Shown here: piece by piece, positions 1 to 6,807 of the stretch
How positions within the stretch are numbered: position 1 is the first letter of the stretch
Layout of the letters: every line of letters begins with the position of its first letter
DNA from: an uncultured Catenibacterium sp.
GTDB taxonomy: Bacteria > Bacillota_I > Bacilli_A > Erysipelotrichales > Coprobacillaceae
Direction: 5' to 3'
Assembly: GCA_900764725.1 (NCBI GenBank)
Contig: CAAFPB010000399.1
Span: forward strand, 1-12,817
DNA: 12,817 bases
The notes under the pieces: generated by a model
Databases searched by the model: none
Told to the model about the DNA's origin: nothing
What the model saw: only the letters and a program-made list of their open reading frames with translations
Translations under genes and position numbers: made by a program

Positions 1-1
1 A

Positions 2-619
2 GATCCTCGTATGCAGTTGTTTTCTTATTCCTGGTCTTTTCTAGATGATGTAGAACCACTCTTTACACCTGATGATATCTATATTTATGATCAATATAGT
101 GATGGTGATCTTTATACTGACTTACAATATCAGAAGAACTTTCATATTATTATGCAGGCTATTAAAGAGAAGTCTGGTTTAGTTGTTAGATGGAAAACGA
201 AGCAGAAAACAAGTTATGTTTTACCACAGCTATTAGAATATTCAGAAAAGGATGATAAGTTTCGTTTGGTGGCATATGATGGGACAGTGATTAATGTTTC
301 AAGAATAGAAGAATGTCATCTGATGGATCACAGTGTTTCTACTACAAATAAACAAAGAGTAGAAAAATATGTATTGATAGAAGTAAAGGATGAAAGAAAT
401 ACACTGGAAAGAGTTCTTCTTCATTTTGCACATTTCAAGAAAGAAACAGAAAAGAAAGAAAATACTTATATAGTTAAGCTTCTCTATGATGAATCAGATG
501 AGACAGAGATGGTGATTCGATTGTTGTCATTTGGTCCTATGATCAAGGTGATAGAACCACTAGAATTCAAACAACTCATAAGACAAAGATTAAAGAAACA
601 AAAAGCATATTTCATTTAA
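2..619 (+). CDS. WYL-domain transcriptional regulator, C-terminal part (5' end outside window)
   Basis: The frame is open to the window edge, so the ATG at 11 is probably an internal Met and the real start lies upstream. The visible ~206 residues read as the C-terminal half of a WYL-family regulator. A WYL-like strand pattern (VVRWK, then VLPQLLEYSEKDDKFRLVAY, then a terminal RIEECHL) is followed by a second alpha/beta segment ending in FGPMIKVIEPLEFKQLIRQRL, the usual form of the C-terminal extension (WCX) in these proteins. The family normally has an N-terminal helix-turn-helix; that part is not in the window. WYL proteins bind nucleic-acid or nucleotide ligands and control many processes, including DNA-damage and RNA-repair loci, but no target can be inferred here. 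The gene stops with TAA directly at the shared terminator. The WYL call is by pattern recognition, without a profile search. Confidence 0.72.
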   Translation, partial: DPRMQLFSYSWSFLDDVEPLFTPDDIYIYDQYSDGDLYTDLQYQKNFHIIMQAIKEKSGLVVRWKTKQKTSYVLPQLLEYSEKDDKFRLVAYDGTVINVSRIEECHLMDHSVSTTNKQRVEKYVLIEVKDERNTLERVLLHFAHFKKETEKKENTYIVKLLYDESDETEMVIRLLSFGPMIKVIEPLEFKQLIRQRLKKQKAYFI

Positions 620-642
620 AAAGGGCGATGATTCGCCCTTTT
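619..642. terminator. Bidirectional intrinsic terminator between convergent genes
   Basis: A perfect 10-bp stem, AAAAGGGCGA (619-628) with TCGCCCTTTT (633-642), closes a 4-nt loop. The A-tract on one side becomes the U-tract when read from the other strand, so it can end both the WYL gene (+) and the DUF2500 gene (-). It overlaps the last base of the plus-strand stop codon and the first bases of the minus-strand stop. Confidence 0.9.
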
Positions 643-979
643 AGTAATTTCTATCAAATGATAAATATCTTGTTCCCTGGAAAGTAAGTTTTCCTTGATC
701 TCCTTCTACCATAAATCCATATTCACGACTAGGTACTTCTAGTTCTATTCTATCGCCACTTTCTACTTCAAAAGTCACATAGTAGGTTGTATGTGATGAT
801 GCCATCATATCCTGCTGGCTTGTATAAGTCGTATCTGCACGTTTAGTGACTATCTTTACTGGAACACTTAAACGTGGTGAATTATTATTCTTATGCCATG
901 TACCAATACCACTGACTATCACATAAATAAACATACCAATCACAAAGACTGGTACAATCGTAAACATTAGATCAAACAT
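641..979 (-). CDS. DUF2500 family membrane protein
   Basis: This is a 112-residue protein with one N-terminal transmembrane segment (about residues 5-25, very hydrophobic, ending before GTWHKNNNSPRL). The soluble domain contains VKIVTKRADT, TTYYVTFEVESGDRIELEVP and GDQGKLTFQGTRYLSFDR. This matches the DUF2500 family: a short single-pass protein with the signature W-x-KNN-x-SPRL, YYVTFEVESGDR and GKLTFQGTR. The length is normal for the family, whose function is unknown. The start is well supported by AAGGAGGGG on the minus strand (986-994), 6 nt upstream of the ATG. A possible extended -10 (TGGTAAAAT, minus strand, 1002-1010) lies in the divergent gap. The protein shares only the terminator with its neighbour and has no evident functional link to it. 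Confidence 0.88.
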   Translation of the reverse strand: MFDLMFTIVPVFVIGMFIYVIVSGIGTWHKNNNSPRLSVPVKIVTKRADTTYTSQQDMMASSHTTYYVTFEVESGDRIELEVPSREYGFMVEGDQGKLTFQGTRYLSFDRNY

Positions 980-1065
980 AGATTTCCCCTCCTTGGATAT
1001 AATTTTACCATAGTTCGCAACTTTTTATCCACGAAAATAATTCTCATCTTGTATATGATGTTGTT

Positions 1066-1071
1066 GAGGTG
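1066..1071 (+). promoter_or_regulatory. Ribosome binding site deciding the rtcB start
   Basis: GAGGTG lies 6 nt upstream of ATG 1078. The alternative GTG start at 1069 sits inside this site and would have no ribosome binding site of its own. RtcB homologues of this type also begin close to the M-I-E-I-R-G-K sequence encoded from 1078. Confidence 0.8.
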
Positions 1072-1077
1072 AGTACA

Positions 1078-2301
1078 ATGATCGAAATAAGAGGAAAGAA
1101 AAATAATGCGATATGTTTTGTATCACAGATAGATGAAAAAGCTTTAGAACAGATTAAAAGAATGTGTAATTATGATCTTACTTTAGGAAGTCAGATTCGT
1201 ATAATGCCAGATGTTCATGCAGGAAAAGGCTGTACAATAGGTACTACAATGACTATTAAGGATAAAGTATGTCCTAATATTGTAGGTGTAGATATTGGAT
1301 GTGGAATGTATACAGTAAAGTTGTTGAATAAAGAAATTAATTTTAAAAAGGTTGATGAAGTATGTTCATGGATTCCTTCAGGAATGAATGCATGAGAGAC
1401 TCCTATAGAAACATTTGATTTGAAGGAGTTAAAATGTTATTCATCTCTTAAAAAATTATCTCATCTAGAAAAGTCCTTAGGAACACTGGGTGGAGGGAAT
1501 CACTTTATAGAAATTGAACAGTCAATGAGTGGTGATTATTATTTGGTTATTCATTCAGGTAGTCGTAATCTAGGAAAACAGGTTGCAGAAATATATCAAA
1601 GAAGTGCAATTAATCTACATAAAGGATGGGATGAATATGCACAAAGACGTCAGGAAGTTATAAAAGAATATAAAGAACTTGGGAAAAGCAAGGAAATTAA
1701 TAACGCATTAGAAGAACTTAAGGAAGGTTATGGAACTTTAGATATCCCTGAAGATTTATGTTGGTTATATGGAGATGCACTCGATAATTATCTTCATGAT
1801 ATAGAGATATGTCAGAAGTATGCGATGAGAAATAGAGAATTGATAGCTAGTATGATCATGGAAAAGACATCTCTTACAGGATTAGATTCTTTTCATACTA
1901 TTCATAATTATATAGATATCAATGAGAAGATTCTAAGAAAAGGTGCCATACGAGCTAGAGATGGTGAAAAAGTACTTATTCCTATGAATATGAAAGATGG
2001 ATCAATACTTGGAATAGGTAAAGGGAATAAGGAATGGAACTATTCAGCACCACATGGTGCAGGAAGAATATTATCACGTAAACAGGCGAAAGAAATATTA
2101 GATATAGATGTGTATAAGAAGTCAATGGAAGGAATTTATACGACTTCTATTTCTTTAGATACATTGGATGAAGCACCACAGGCTTATAAATCAGTAGAAG
2201 ATATATTAGATGTAGTCAAAGAAACAGTGGATGTGATAGAGGTATTAAAGCCTGTATATAATTATAAGGAGCATGAAAATGAGAAAAGAAATTATAAATA
2301 A
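1078..2301 (+). pseudogene. rtcB: RtcB-type RNA-splicing/repair ligase interrupted by one in-frame TGA
   Basis: RtcB joins 2',3'-cyclic phosphate or 3'-phosphate RNA ends to 5'-OH ends, using GTP and Mn2+, in the cytoplasm. The whole gene is one frame of 407 codons, the usual size for the short Firmicutes form, broken only by TGA at 1393-1395 (codon 106). Counting through the stop, the motifs are: PDVHAGKGCTIG; the metal-binding VGVDIGCGM (Asp72, Cys75); GTLGGGNHF (Asn141, His142); HSGSRNLG (His159); FHTIHNYID (His276); and SAPHGAGR, whose His326 is the expected GMP-accepting histidine. All family catalytic and metal residues I can identify are present, but the first metal ligands are separated from the rest by the stop. 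The 105-residue upstream piece cannot work alone, and no good start with its own ribosome binding site is seen for the 3' piece (TTG at 1420 is the best in-frame candidate). The 3' end overlaps the nucleotidyltransferase gene. No clear promoter was found. It could be a recent nonsense mutation, a sequencing error or a rare read-through. Confidence 0.85.
2266..2271 (+). promoter_or_regulatory. Ribosome binding site of the nucleotidyltransferase, inside rtcB
   Basis: AAGGAG lies within the last codons of rtcB, 7 nt before ATG 2279 but only 1 nt before ATG 2273. This favours 2279 as the start. Its position inside the upstream gene suggests translational coupling, so the rtcB nonsense codon may also lower expression of the downstream gene. 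Confidence 0.75.
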
Positions 2302-3034
2302 GCTCAGTGAGATTGAGAAGAAGGAACATGTAAAAATTATTTATGCAATAGAGTCAGGAAGTCGTGCCTGGGGATTTGAATCTGTTGATAGTGATTATGA
2401 TGTACGTTTTATTTATGTAAGAGAGAAGGAAGATTATCTCTGCCTAGATGAAAAATCAGATGTGATAGAACTGCCTATAGATGAAGTGTTTGATATAAGT
2501 GGATGGGATATTAAGAAGGCTTTAAAGCTTCTTTATAAGTCTAACCCATCACTTCTTGAATGGTTTGCTTCACCTATTGTCTATAAAGAAACTAAAGAAG
2601 CATCTTATATCAAAGAAGTCATATCGTCCTATTTTTCAAAGAAGAAACTCTATTGTCATTACAAGAGAATGGCAAATATGCATTTAAAATATGTGAATAA
2701 AGGGAAGGTGCCTGTAAAGAAGTATCTCTATATTGTTCGCTGTATATTATTTAGCCAATATATTCTAGAATACAAGAAGCAGCCACCTATAGAAATAGAG
2801 AAACTAATAGAATATGAACTTCCTAAAGAATTAAAAGAAGATGTGAATAGTCTATTGATGATTAAGAAGAGTAGTAATGAGAAACAATATGTGGATCATA
2901 TTTCTTCTTTAGATGAGTTTATAATGAATAGTTTAAAAGAGAATATGCCTTTTATTGAAGATAGAGAAGTATCATGGGATAGGTTGAATGATGTATTTAG
3001 GCTTATAATAGACGCATATCAGAAAAGTGTATAG
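2279..3034 (+). CDS. RlaP/YcgL-type nucleotidyltransferase, DNA polymerase beta superfamily, RNA-repair associated
   Basis: This 251-residue protein has the polymerase-beta nucleotidyltransferase signature near its N-terminus: GSRAWGF (Gly27-Ser28) followed by SDYDVRF, with carboxylates Asp39 and Asp41 as likely metal ligands. The following segments (VIELPIDEVFDISGWDIKKAL, then LLYKSNPSLLEWFASPIVY) are typical of the YcgL/PF10127 group, known as RlaP (RNA-ligase-associated polymerase beta) because it is often encoded beside RNA ligases. The presumed role is adding nucleotides to, or remodelling, RNA ends during repair; the exact reaction is not established. The gene overlaps the end of rtcB by 23 bases, which supports one operon. 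Its frame is intact although the ligase is interrupted. It ends with TAG, and no clear terminator follows within the next 100 bases. Confidence 0.85.
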   Translation: MRKEIINKLSEIEKKEHVKIIYAIESGSRAWGFESVDSDYDVRFIYVREKEDYLCLDEKSDVIELPIDEVFDISGWDIKKALKLLYKSNPSLLEWFASPIVYKETKEASYIKEVISSYFSKKKLYCHYKRMANMHLKYVNKGKVPVKKYLYIVRCILFSQYILEYKKQPPIEIEKLIEYELPKELKEDVNSLLMIKKSSNEKQYVDHISSLDEFIMNSLKENMPFIEDREVSWDRLNDVFRLIIDAYQKSV

Positions 3035-3151
3035 AAGTATTAAGTGATGTGTTTTAAGTATAATCATTGAAAAATGCCCTATATATCAATAATAATTCGC
3101 TTTCTCAAAATCATATAACGAGAATAAAGAGAAATGAAATATTATTACAAT

Positions 3152-3166
3152 TTGTAAGCGTATTCT
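3152..3166 (+). promoter_or_regulatory. Catabolite-responsive element (cre) for CcpA
   Basis: The 15-base sequence TTGTAAGCGTATTCT fits the relaxed cre consensus WTGNAANCGNWNNCW at every constrained position. It ends 1 base before the -35 box, a location expected to allow repression by CcpA-HPr(Ser-P) when preferred sugars are present. Short consensus matches occur by chance in AT-rich DNA; the placement beside a promoter and an antiterminator site makes this one credible. Confidence 0.65.
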
Positions 3167-3167
3167 G

Positions 3168-3197
3168 TTGACATGTTCATAACGACTCATGTATACT
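3168..3197 (+). promoter_or_regulatory. Sigma-A type promoter of the GH20 genes
   Basis: A perfect -35 box TTGACA (3168-3173) is separated by 18 bases from the -10 box TATACT (3192-3197). Transcription would start near 3203-3205, placing the antiterminator site at the extreme 5' end of the message, as in other LicT/SacT-controlled transcripts. Confidence 0.82.
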
Positions 3198-3205
3198 AGT
3201 TGTCG

Positions 3206-3234
3206 AAGGATTGTTACTTTAAGTAGGCAAGACC
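3206..3234 (+). promoter_or_regulatory. Ribonucleic antiterminator (RAT) site for a LicT/BglG-family protein
   Basis: This 29-base element begins AAGGATTGTTACT and ends GTAGGCAAGACC, very close to the RAT sites of licS, bglP and sacB. The expected fold is visible: GG (3208-3209) with CC (3233-3234), TTG (3211-3213) with CAA (3228-3230), and ACT (3216-3218) with AGT (3222-3224), separated by two asymmetric internal loops. Its last six bases are also the first six of the terminator stem, so the two structures exclude each other. In known systems a PTS-phosphorylated antiterminator protein stabilises the RAT when its sugar is available. No such protein is encoded here. Confidence 0.88.
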
Positions 3235-3281
3235 GTCATTCACAGGCCCTTTTTAGGGTATCGTGAATGCGGTCTTTTTTT
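3229..3281 (+). terminator. Leader terminator controlled by the overlapping RAT
   Basis: AAGACCG (3229-3235) pairs with CGGTCTT (3270-3276) and CATTCAC (3237-3243) with GTGAATG (3263-3269), with one bulged T at 3236. A further small stem, CCCT (3247-3250) with AGGG (3255-3258), caps it. Seven T's follow (3275-3281). This is a strong intrinsic terminator placed ~70 bases before the first GH20 start codon, so transcription should stop here unless the RAT is stabilised. Confidence 0.9.
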
Positions 3282-3350
3282 GTTTCAATCTATCAATTTA
3301 AGAGTGGAGGTGAAATCTTTAGTCTTATCAACAAAGAAAGAGGTGACATT

Positions 3351-6300
3351 ATGAAAGGGAAAAAAATTGTTGAAGTAGGCTTAGCTGCAATTATTGCGCT
3401 ATCGGGAGTTGCTTCTGCAGCTGCACCAGCTTTCGCGGCACCAAGTAATATCTATCCAAATGTACAGAGTTATACAAAGGGATCAGATACATTCACATTG
3501 CCAAAGAAAAGCCGTTTACTTGTAGTTTCAAATGAGAAGACATTAAATAATGAAGTGTTATTACGTGATTTGAAACGTGCAAGTTCGCAGTTAGTAGACA
3601 AAGGTGTTTTAACTGAAGCACCACAGATTGTATTTGGTACATTAGAAAATGCAGTAGATAATGACATCATTGTGAAAATGGGTACTAATCCAGATTTAAC
3701 AGGTAAAAATGATGCCTATGCAATAGACATTAAAAATAATATTACTATTTCTGCAGAACATGAAAAAGGAATCTATTATGGTTTAACATCTGTTATTCAG
3801 ATGTTAATTGATGGTGATCGAGTTCTTACTAAAGGAAATATTGTGGATTATTCTGATGTAGAAGATCGTTCTTTCCATTTAGACTGTGCAAGAAAGTTTT
3901 TCACAAAAGGTTGGATCATTTCATTAATTAAAGATTTATCTTGGCAGAAATATAATTCAATACAGCTTCATTTCTCTGAAAACGAAGGTTTCAGATTACA
4001 GAGTGATACATTGGATGCGATTGAGGGCTTCCAGTATGTAAACAACCAGTATCTCACTAAACAGGATATGTTAGAAATTATTCAGGTTGCGAATGAATAT
4101 CATATCGAAGTCATTCCATCTTTAGACTCTCCAGGTCATCTTGGTGCAGTTCTAAGATATTTACCATCTGATTATAGCTGTGCAAGCTTATTCCCATATG
4201 ATGGTAGAAGAGCACAGTGCTTTAATATCTTTACAAATGATGAAGCACGTGGTTTCTTAATCGATTTAATGACAGAATTTATTGATTTCTTCTCAGAAGC
4301 TGGATGTAAGAGATTCAATATTGGTGGAGATGAATTCTTAGAAAAATTCTCTAACTTCTCTAATGATCAGTATGTACAGATCATGGAATATTTCAATGAA
4401 GTATCTACAATCGTTAAGTCAAAGGGTATGACTCCTAGAACTTGGAACGATGGTGTAATGTATGGAAACTATACTGGATATAAGTTAGATCCAGATATCG
4501 AAATCTGTTATTGGGCTGCTCCACAGAACTGTGCAAGTATTGAAAAATTTGTACAGAATGGTAACAAAGTAATCAACTTCTCAGATATTTATATGTATTA
4601 TGTATTATCTGGATGGTGGTTACAGAATGCATGTCCTGAAGGAGATAGAATTTATAGAGAATGGCATCCTGGTAAATTCTCTACATTACAGGGTGGCATT
4701 CCTCAGACTTATGAGAAGCCTTATGCAAACTTTATTAAAGGTGGTTCTTATGCAGTTTGGTGTGACTCTCCTAACTATATGACACAGGATTCAGTCGCTA
4801 ATAACATCTTCTATAGAACGCGTGCAACTGCTTATAAGATGTGGAATACAGCAGAATCAATGCCTGATTATGCTGATGTAAAGAAGGCATTTGATAAGAT
4901 CGGTCGTGTTCCTGGTTATAAGACTGAATTACCAGAACCAGGTCAGGTTCTTTATGAAGGACAGTCTGTTGCACTTACAATTGAATATAAAAATGAATTT
5001 GGTCAGACTATTGAACCATCTGAAACTTTATATGGATTAAAGGATCATGAATATACTATTGAACCTAAAGAACTTTATGGTTATAAGTATGAAAAATCTA
5101 GTGAATCATTAACAGGTACATATAAAGAAAATAAAACAATCACTTTAACTTATAAGACTTATACTGATAAGGAAGCATTAAACAAGGAAGTAAATAATGC
5201 ATTAGTGATTAAAGATTATATTCCTGAAACAGTGAAGGAATATAAGGAAGCATTAGATGCTGCGAAAGATGTTAAAGAAGATCCTACTGCAGGACAGAAG
5301 AAGGTTGATGAAACATTAGCTTCACTTCTAACTTCAAAAGAAAAAGCTGTAAAAGCTCAATTCTACAAGTTATATTTAGAAGCTTATTATCCAGTAAGTG
5401 ATGCAGCGTATGCATCTGGATATCAGGCTTATATGAATGCTGTTAATAACGGAAAGAAAGCTCTTAAAGATGAAAACTTAGATGTTGAAACAGCAGAAGC
5501 TGCTTACAATAACATCATCAATGCAAAGAAAGCATTAATTAAGAAAGCTGCAGATAAGCCTACTATTTCTGCAACTAAGGGGTATTATAGCTGGTATACA
5601 TACAACAACATGATTGATGGTAACCGTAATTCTAAGTGTTGGTTTGGTGCTGACCAGACAGCTGGGGATGAAGTATTATTCACATTCCCAAGCAAAGTGA
5701 AATTATCTGGTGTGAATGTTGTACAGGCAGACCAGGGTGATATTTTACGTGATGCTGAAGTTCAGATTTCTGCAGATAAGGTGAACTGGACAACAGTAGG
5801 AACATTAAAGGGAACAGATCCATTAGAAAAGAGATTTGACTTTGATGCTCAGGAAATTAAGTATGTAAGAATCTATATTAATTCAGGATATGGTGCTTGG
5901 TATCAGATTTCTGAAGTTGAGTTTGTATTAGAAGCAATTGGTGAAGATACTACATTAAGAGATTTAATTGAAAAAGCTAAGGAAGAAGATTTAGAAGGTA
6001 AGACAATTGCATCTAGAGATGAATTCTTAGAAGCTCTTATTGAAGCTCAGAAAGCATTAGTTGCTGAAGATATTAAGAACGAAGAAGTAATCAATCGCTT
6101 AAATAATGCTATTGAAGGTTTAGTTGATGCACCAGTAGTGAATACTGAAGCTTTAGAAGAAGCTGTAGGTAAGGCTGATGCTTTAACTGAAGAAGAAGTA
6201 AATAAAGCAATTAAGAAGAATGTTGAAGCTTATACTAAGGCATTAGCTGATGCTAAAGCTGTTCTTGCAAAGGATGAAGCTACTCAGGAAGAAATCGATG

Positions 6301-6758
6301 CAGCGGTGAAGGCGTTAAATGATGCATTAGAAGGATTAAAGGTTTTAAGAGGTAATCCAGAAGCTCTTAATACAGCTTTAGAAAATGTAGCTAAGAGAGA
6401 TGAAGATAAATATACTGCTGAATCTTGGTCTGCATTAATGGCTGTAGTTGAAGAAGTAAAAGCTATTGATTTAGAAAATGCGACTCAGACAGAAATTGAT
6501 AAAGCTGTTGCGAAGTTAAATAAAGCAGTAGATGGATTAGAAGAAAAGGTTGTCATTGAACCAGAAAAACCAACTGTTCCTGAAAAACCATCTGAAAAAC
6601 CTGAAACTAAACCAGAAGTTAAACCTGAAACTAAACCAGAAGATAAGAAAGATGATACTGTAAAGACAGGAGATTCTACTATGATCTTTGGTATGGTTGC
6701 ACTAATGGCTGTTTCAGCTATCGTTTATATCTCTTTAAAAAGAAAAAAATTTAATTAA
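3351..6758 (+). CDS. Secreted, wall-anchored GH20 beta-N-acetylhexosaminidase/lacto-N-biosidase-like enzyme (first copy)
   Basis: This 1,135-residue surface enzyme probably removes terminal HexNAc or a HexNAc-containing disaccharide from glycans by substrate-assisted catalysis. The order is: signal peptide (1 to about 28, cleavage after AFA); GH20 N-terminal domain (~35-165); GH20 catalytic barrel (~170-515) with RSFHLDCARKFF, the pair Asp327-Glu328 in FNIGGDEF, and RTWNDG; a MucBP-like domain (~530-603); a helical FIVAR-like segment (~605-735); an F5/8C (CBM32-type) domain (~737-863); three FIVAR helical repeats (~864-1070); a Pro/Glu/Lys spacer; the sorting motif VKTGDS (1104-1109); a membrane helix and a basic tail. 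The ATG at 3351 has AGAGGTG just upstream. The longer reading from 3267 starts inside the leader terminator and is rejected. Asn323 occupies the place of the usual His in the H-x-G-x-DE motif, so substrate choice may differ from copy two. Expression is expected to depend on the cre, promoter, RAT and terminator upstream. Confidence 0.88.
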   Translation: MKGKKIVEVGLAAIIALSGVASAAAPAFAAPSNIYPNVQSYTKGSDTFTLPKKSRLLVVSNEKTLNNEVLLRDLKRASSQLVDKGVLTEAPQIVFGTLENAVDNDIIVKMGTNPDLTGKNDAYAIDIKNNITISAEHEKGIYYGLTSVIQMLIDGDRVLTKGNIVDYSDVEDRSFHLDCARKFFTKGWIISLIKDLSWQKYNSIQLHFSENEGFRLQSDTLDAIEGFQYVNNQYLTKQDMLEIIQVANEYHIEVIPSLDSPGHLGAVLRYLPSDYSCASLFPYDGRRAQCFNIFTNDEARGFLIDLMTEFIDFFSEAGCKRFNIGGDEFLEKFSNFSNDQYVQIMEYFNEVSTIVKSKGMTPRTWNDGVMYGNYTGYKLDPDIEICYWAAPQNCASIEKFVQNGNKVINFSDIYMYYVLSGWWLQNACPEGDRIYREWHPGKFSTLQGGIPQTYEKPYANFIKGGSYAVWCDSPNYMTQDSVANNIFYRTRATAYKMWNTAESMPDYADVKKAFDKIGRVPGYKTELPEPGQVLYEGQSVALTIEYKNEFGQTIEPSETLYGLKDHEYTIEPKELYGYKYEKSSESLTGTYKENKTITLTYKTYTDKEALNKEVNNALVIKDYIPETVKEYKEALDAAKDVKEDPTAGQKKVDETLASLLTSKEKAVKAQFYKLYLEAYYPVSDAAYASGYQAYMNAVNNGKKALKDENLDVETAEAAYNNIINAKKALIKKAADKPTISATKGYYSWYTYNNMIDGNRNSKCWFGADQTAGDEVLFTFPSKVKLSGVNVVQADQGDILRDAEVQISADKVNWTTVGTLKGTDPLEKRFDFDAQEIKYVRIYINSGYGAWYQISEVEFVLEAIGEDTTLRDLIEKAKEEDLEGKTIASRDEFLEALIEAQKALVAEDIKNEEVINRLNNAIEGLVDAPVVNTEALEEAVGKADALTEEEVNKAIKKNVEAYTKALADAKAVLAKDEATQEEIDAAVKALNDALEGLKVLRGNPEALNTALENVAKRDEDKYTAESWSALMAVVEEVKAIDLENATQTEIDKAVAKLNKAVDGLEEKVVIEPEKPTVPEKPSEKPETKPEVKPETKPEDKKDDTVKTGDSTMIFGMVALMAVSAIVYISLKRKKFN
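6597..6644 (+). repeat. Two tandem 24-base units in the wall-spanning spacer
   Basis: Units 6597-6620 and 6621-6644 are identical except for one base near the end and encode KPETKPEV then KPETKPED. This Pro/Glu/Lys spacer holds the enzyme away from the membrane. The second GH20 gene encodes the same residues with a few synonymous changes. Confidence 0.8.
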
Positions 6759-6763
6759 TAAAT

Positions 6764-6787
6764 AGGAGGCAGGCTTGCCTGCCTCTT
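6764..6787 (+). other. Intercistronic hairpin between the two GH20 genes (weak terminator, processing or attenuator candidate)
   Basis: GAGGCAGG (6766-6773) pairs perfectly with CCTGCCTC (6778-6785) around CTTG, extendable by two pairs (one G-T). Only a poor T-run follows (TTACTTG), so full termination is unlikely; partial termination or protection of the upstream mRNA 3' end is more likely. The 5' arm contains AGGAGG (6764-6769), a perfect ribosome binding sequence 5 nt before an in-frame TTG at 6775, so the fold would hide it. Confidence 0.7.
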
Positions 6788-6807
6788 ACTTGATAGGGAA
6801 TAATAAA

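Noticed and set aside
1393..1395. TGA as selenocysteine or as a reassigned Trp codon
   Set aside because: RtcB's catalytic cysteine is already encoded normally at codon 75, the TGA position is not a known Cys site, the downstream hairpin lacks a clear SECIS loop, and all Trp codons in the window's long genes are TGG.
1434..1451. AAGGAG followed by ATG at 1434 as a restart for the ligase's 3' half
   Set aside because: The ATG is out of frame and stops after five codons, so it cannot rescue translation of the downstream ligase segment.
3035..3150. Terminator or small RNA after the nucleotidyltransferase gene
   Set aside because: The region is AT-rich with no stable GC-containing stem followed by a T-run and no independent promoter that I can support.
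3267..3350. Longer GH20 reading frame starting at 3267
   Set aside because: The start lies inside the 3' arm of the leader terminator with no ribosome binding site, and would place 28 non-signal residues before a complete signal peptide that begins at ATG 3351.
5940..6540. Repeated Ala/Glu/Lys-rich segments as a DNA repeat array
   Set aside because: The similarity is at protein level (three FIVAR helical modules) and the DNA is not regularly spaced or identical, so this is neither a CRISPR array nor a microsatellite.
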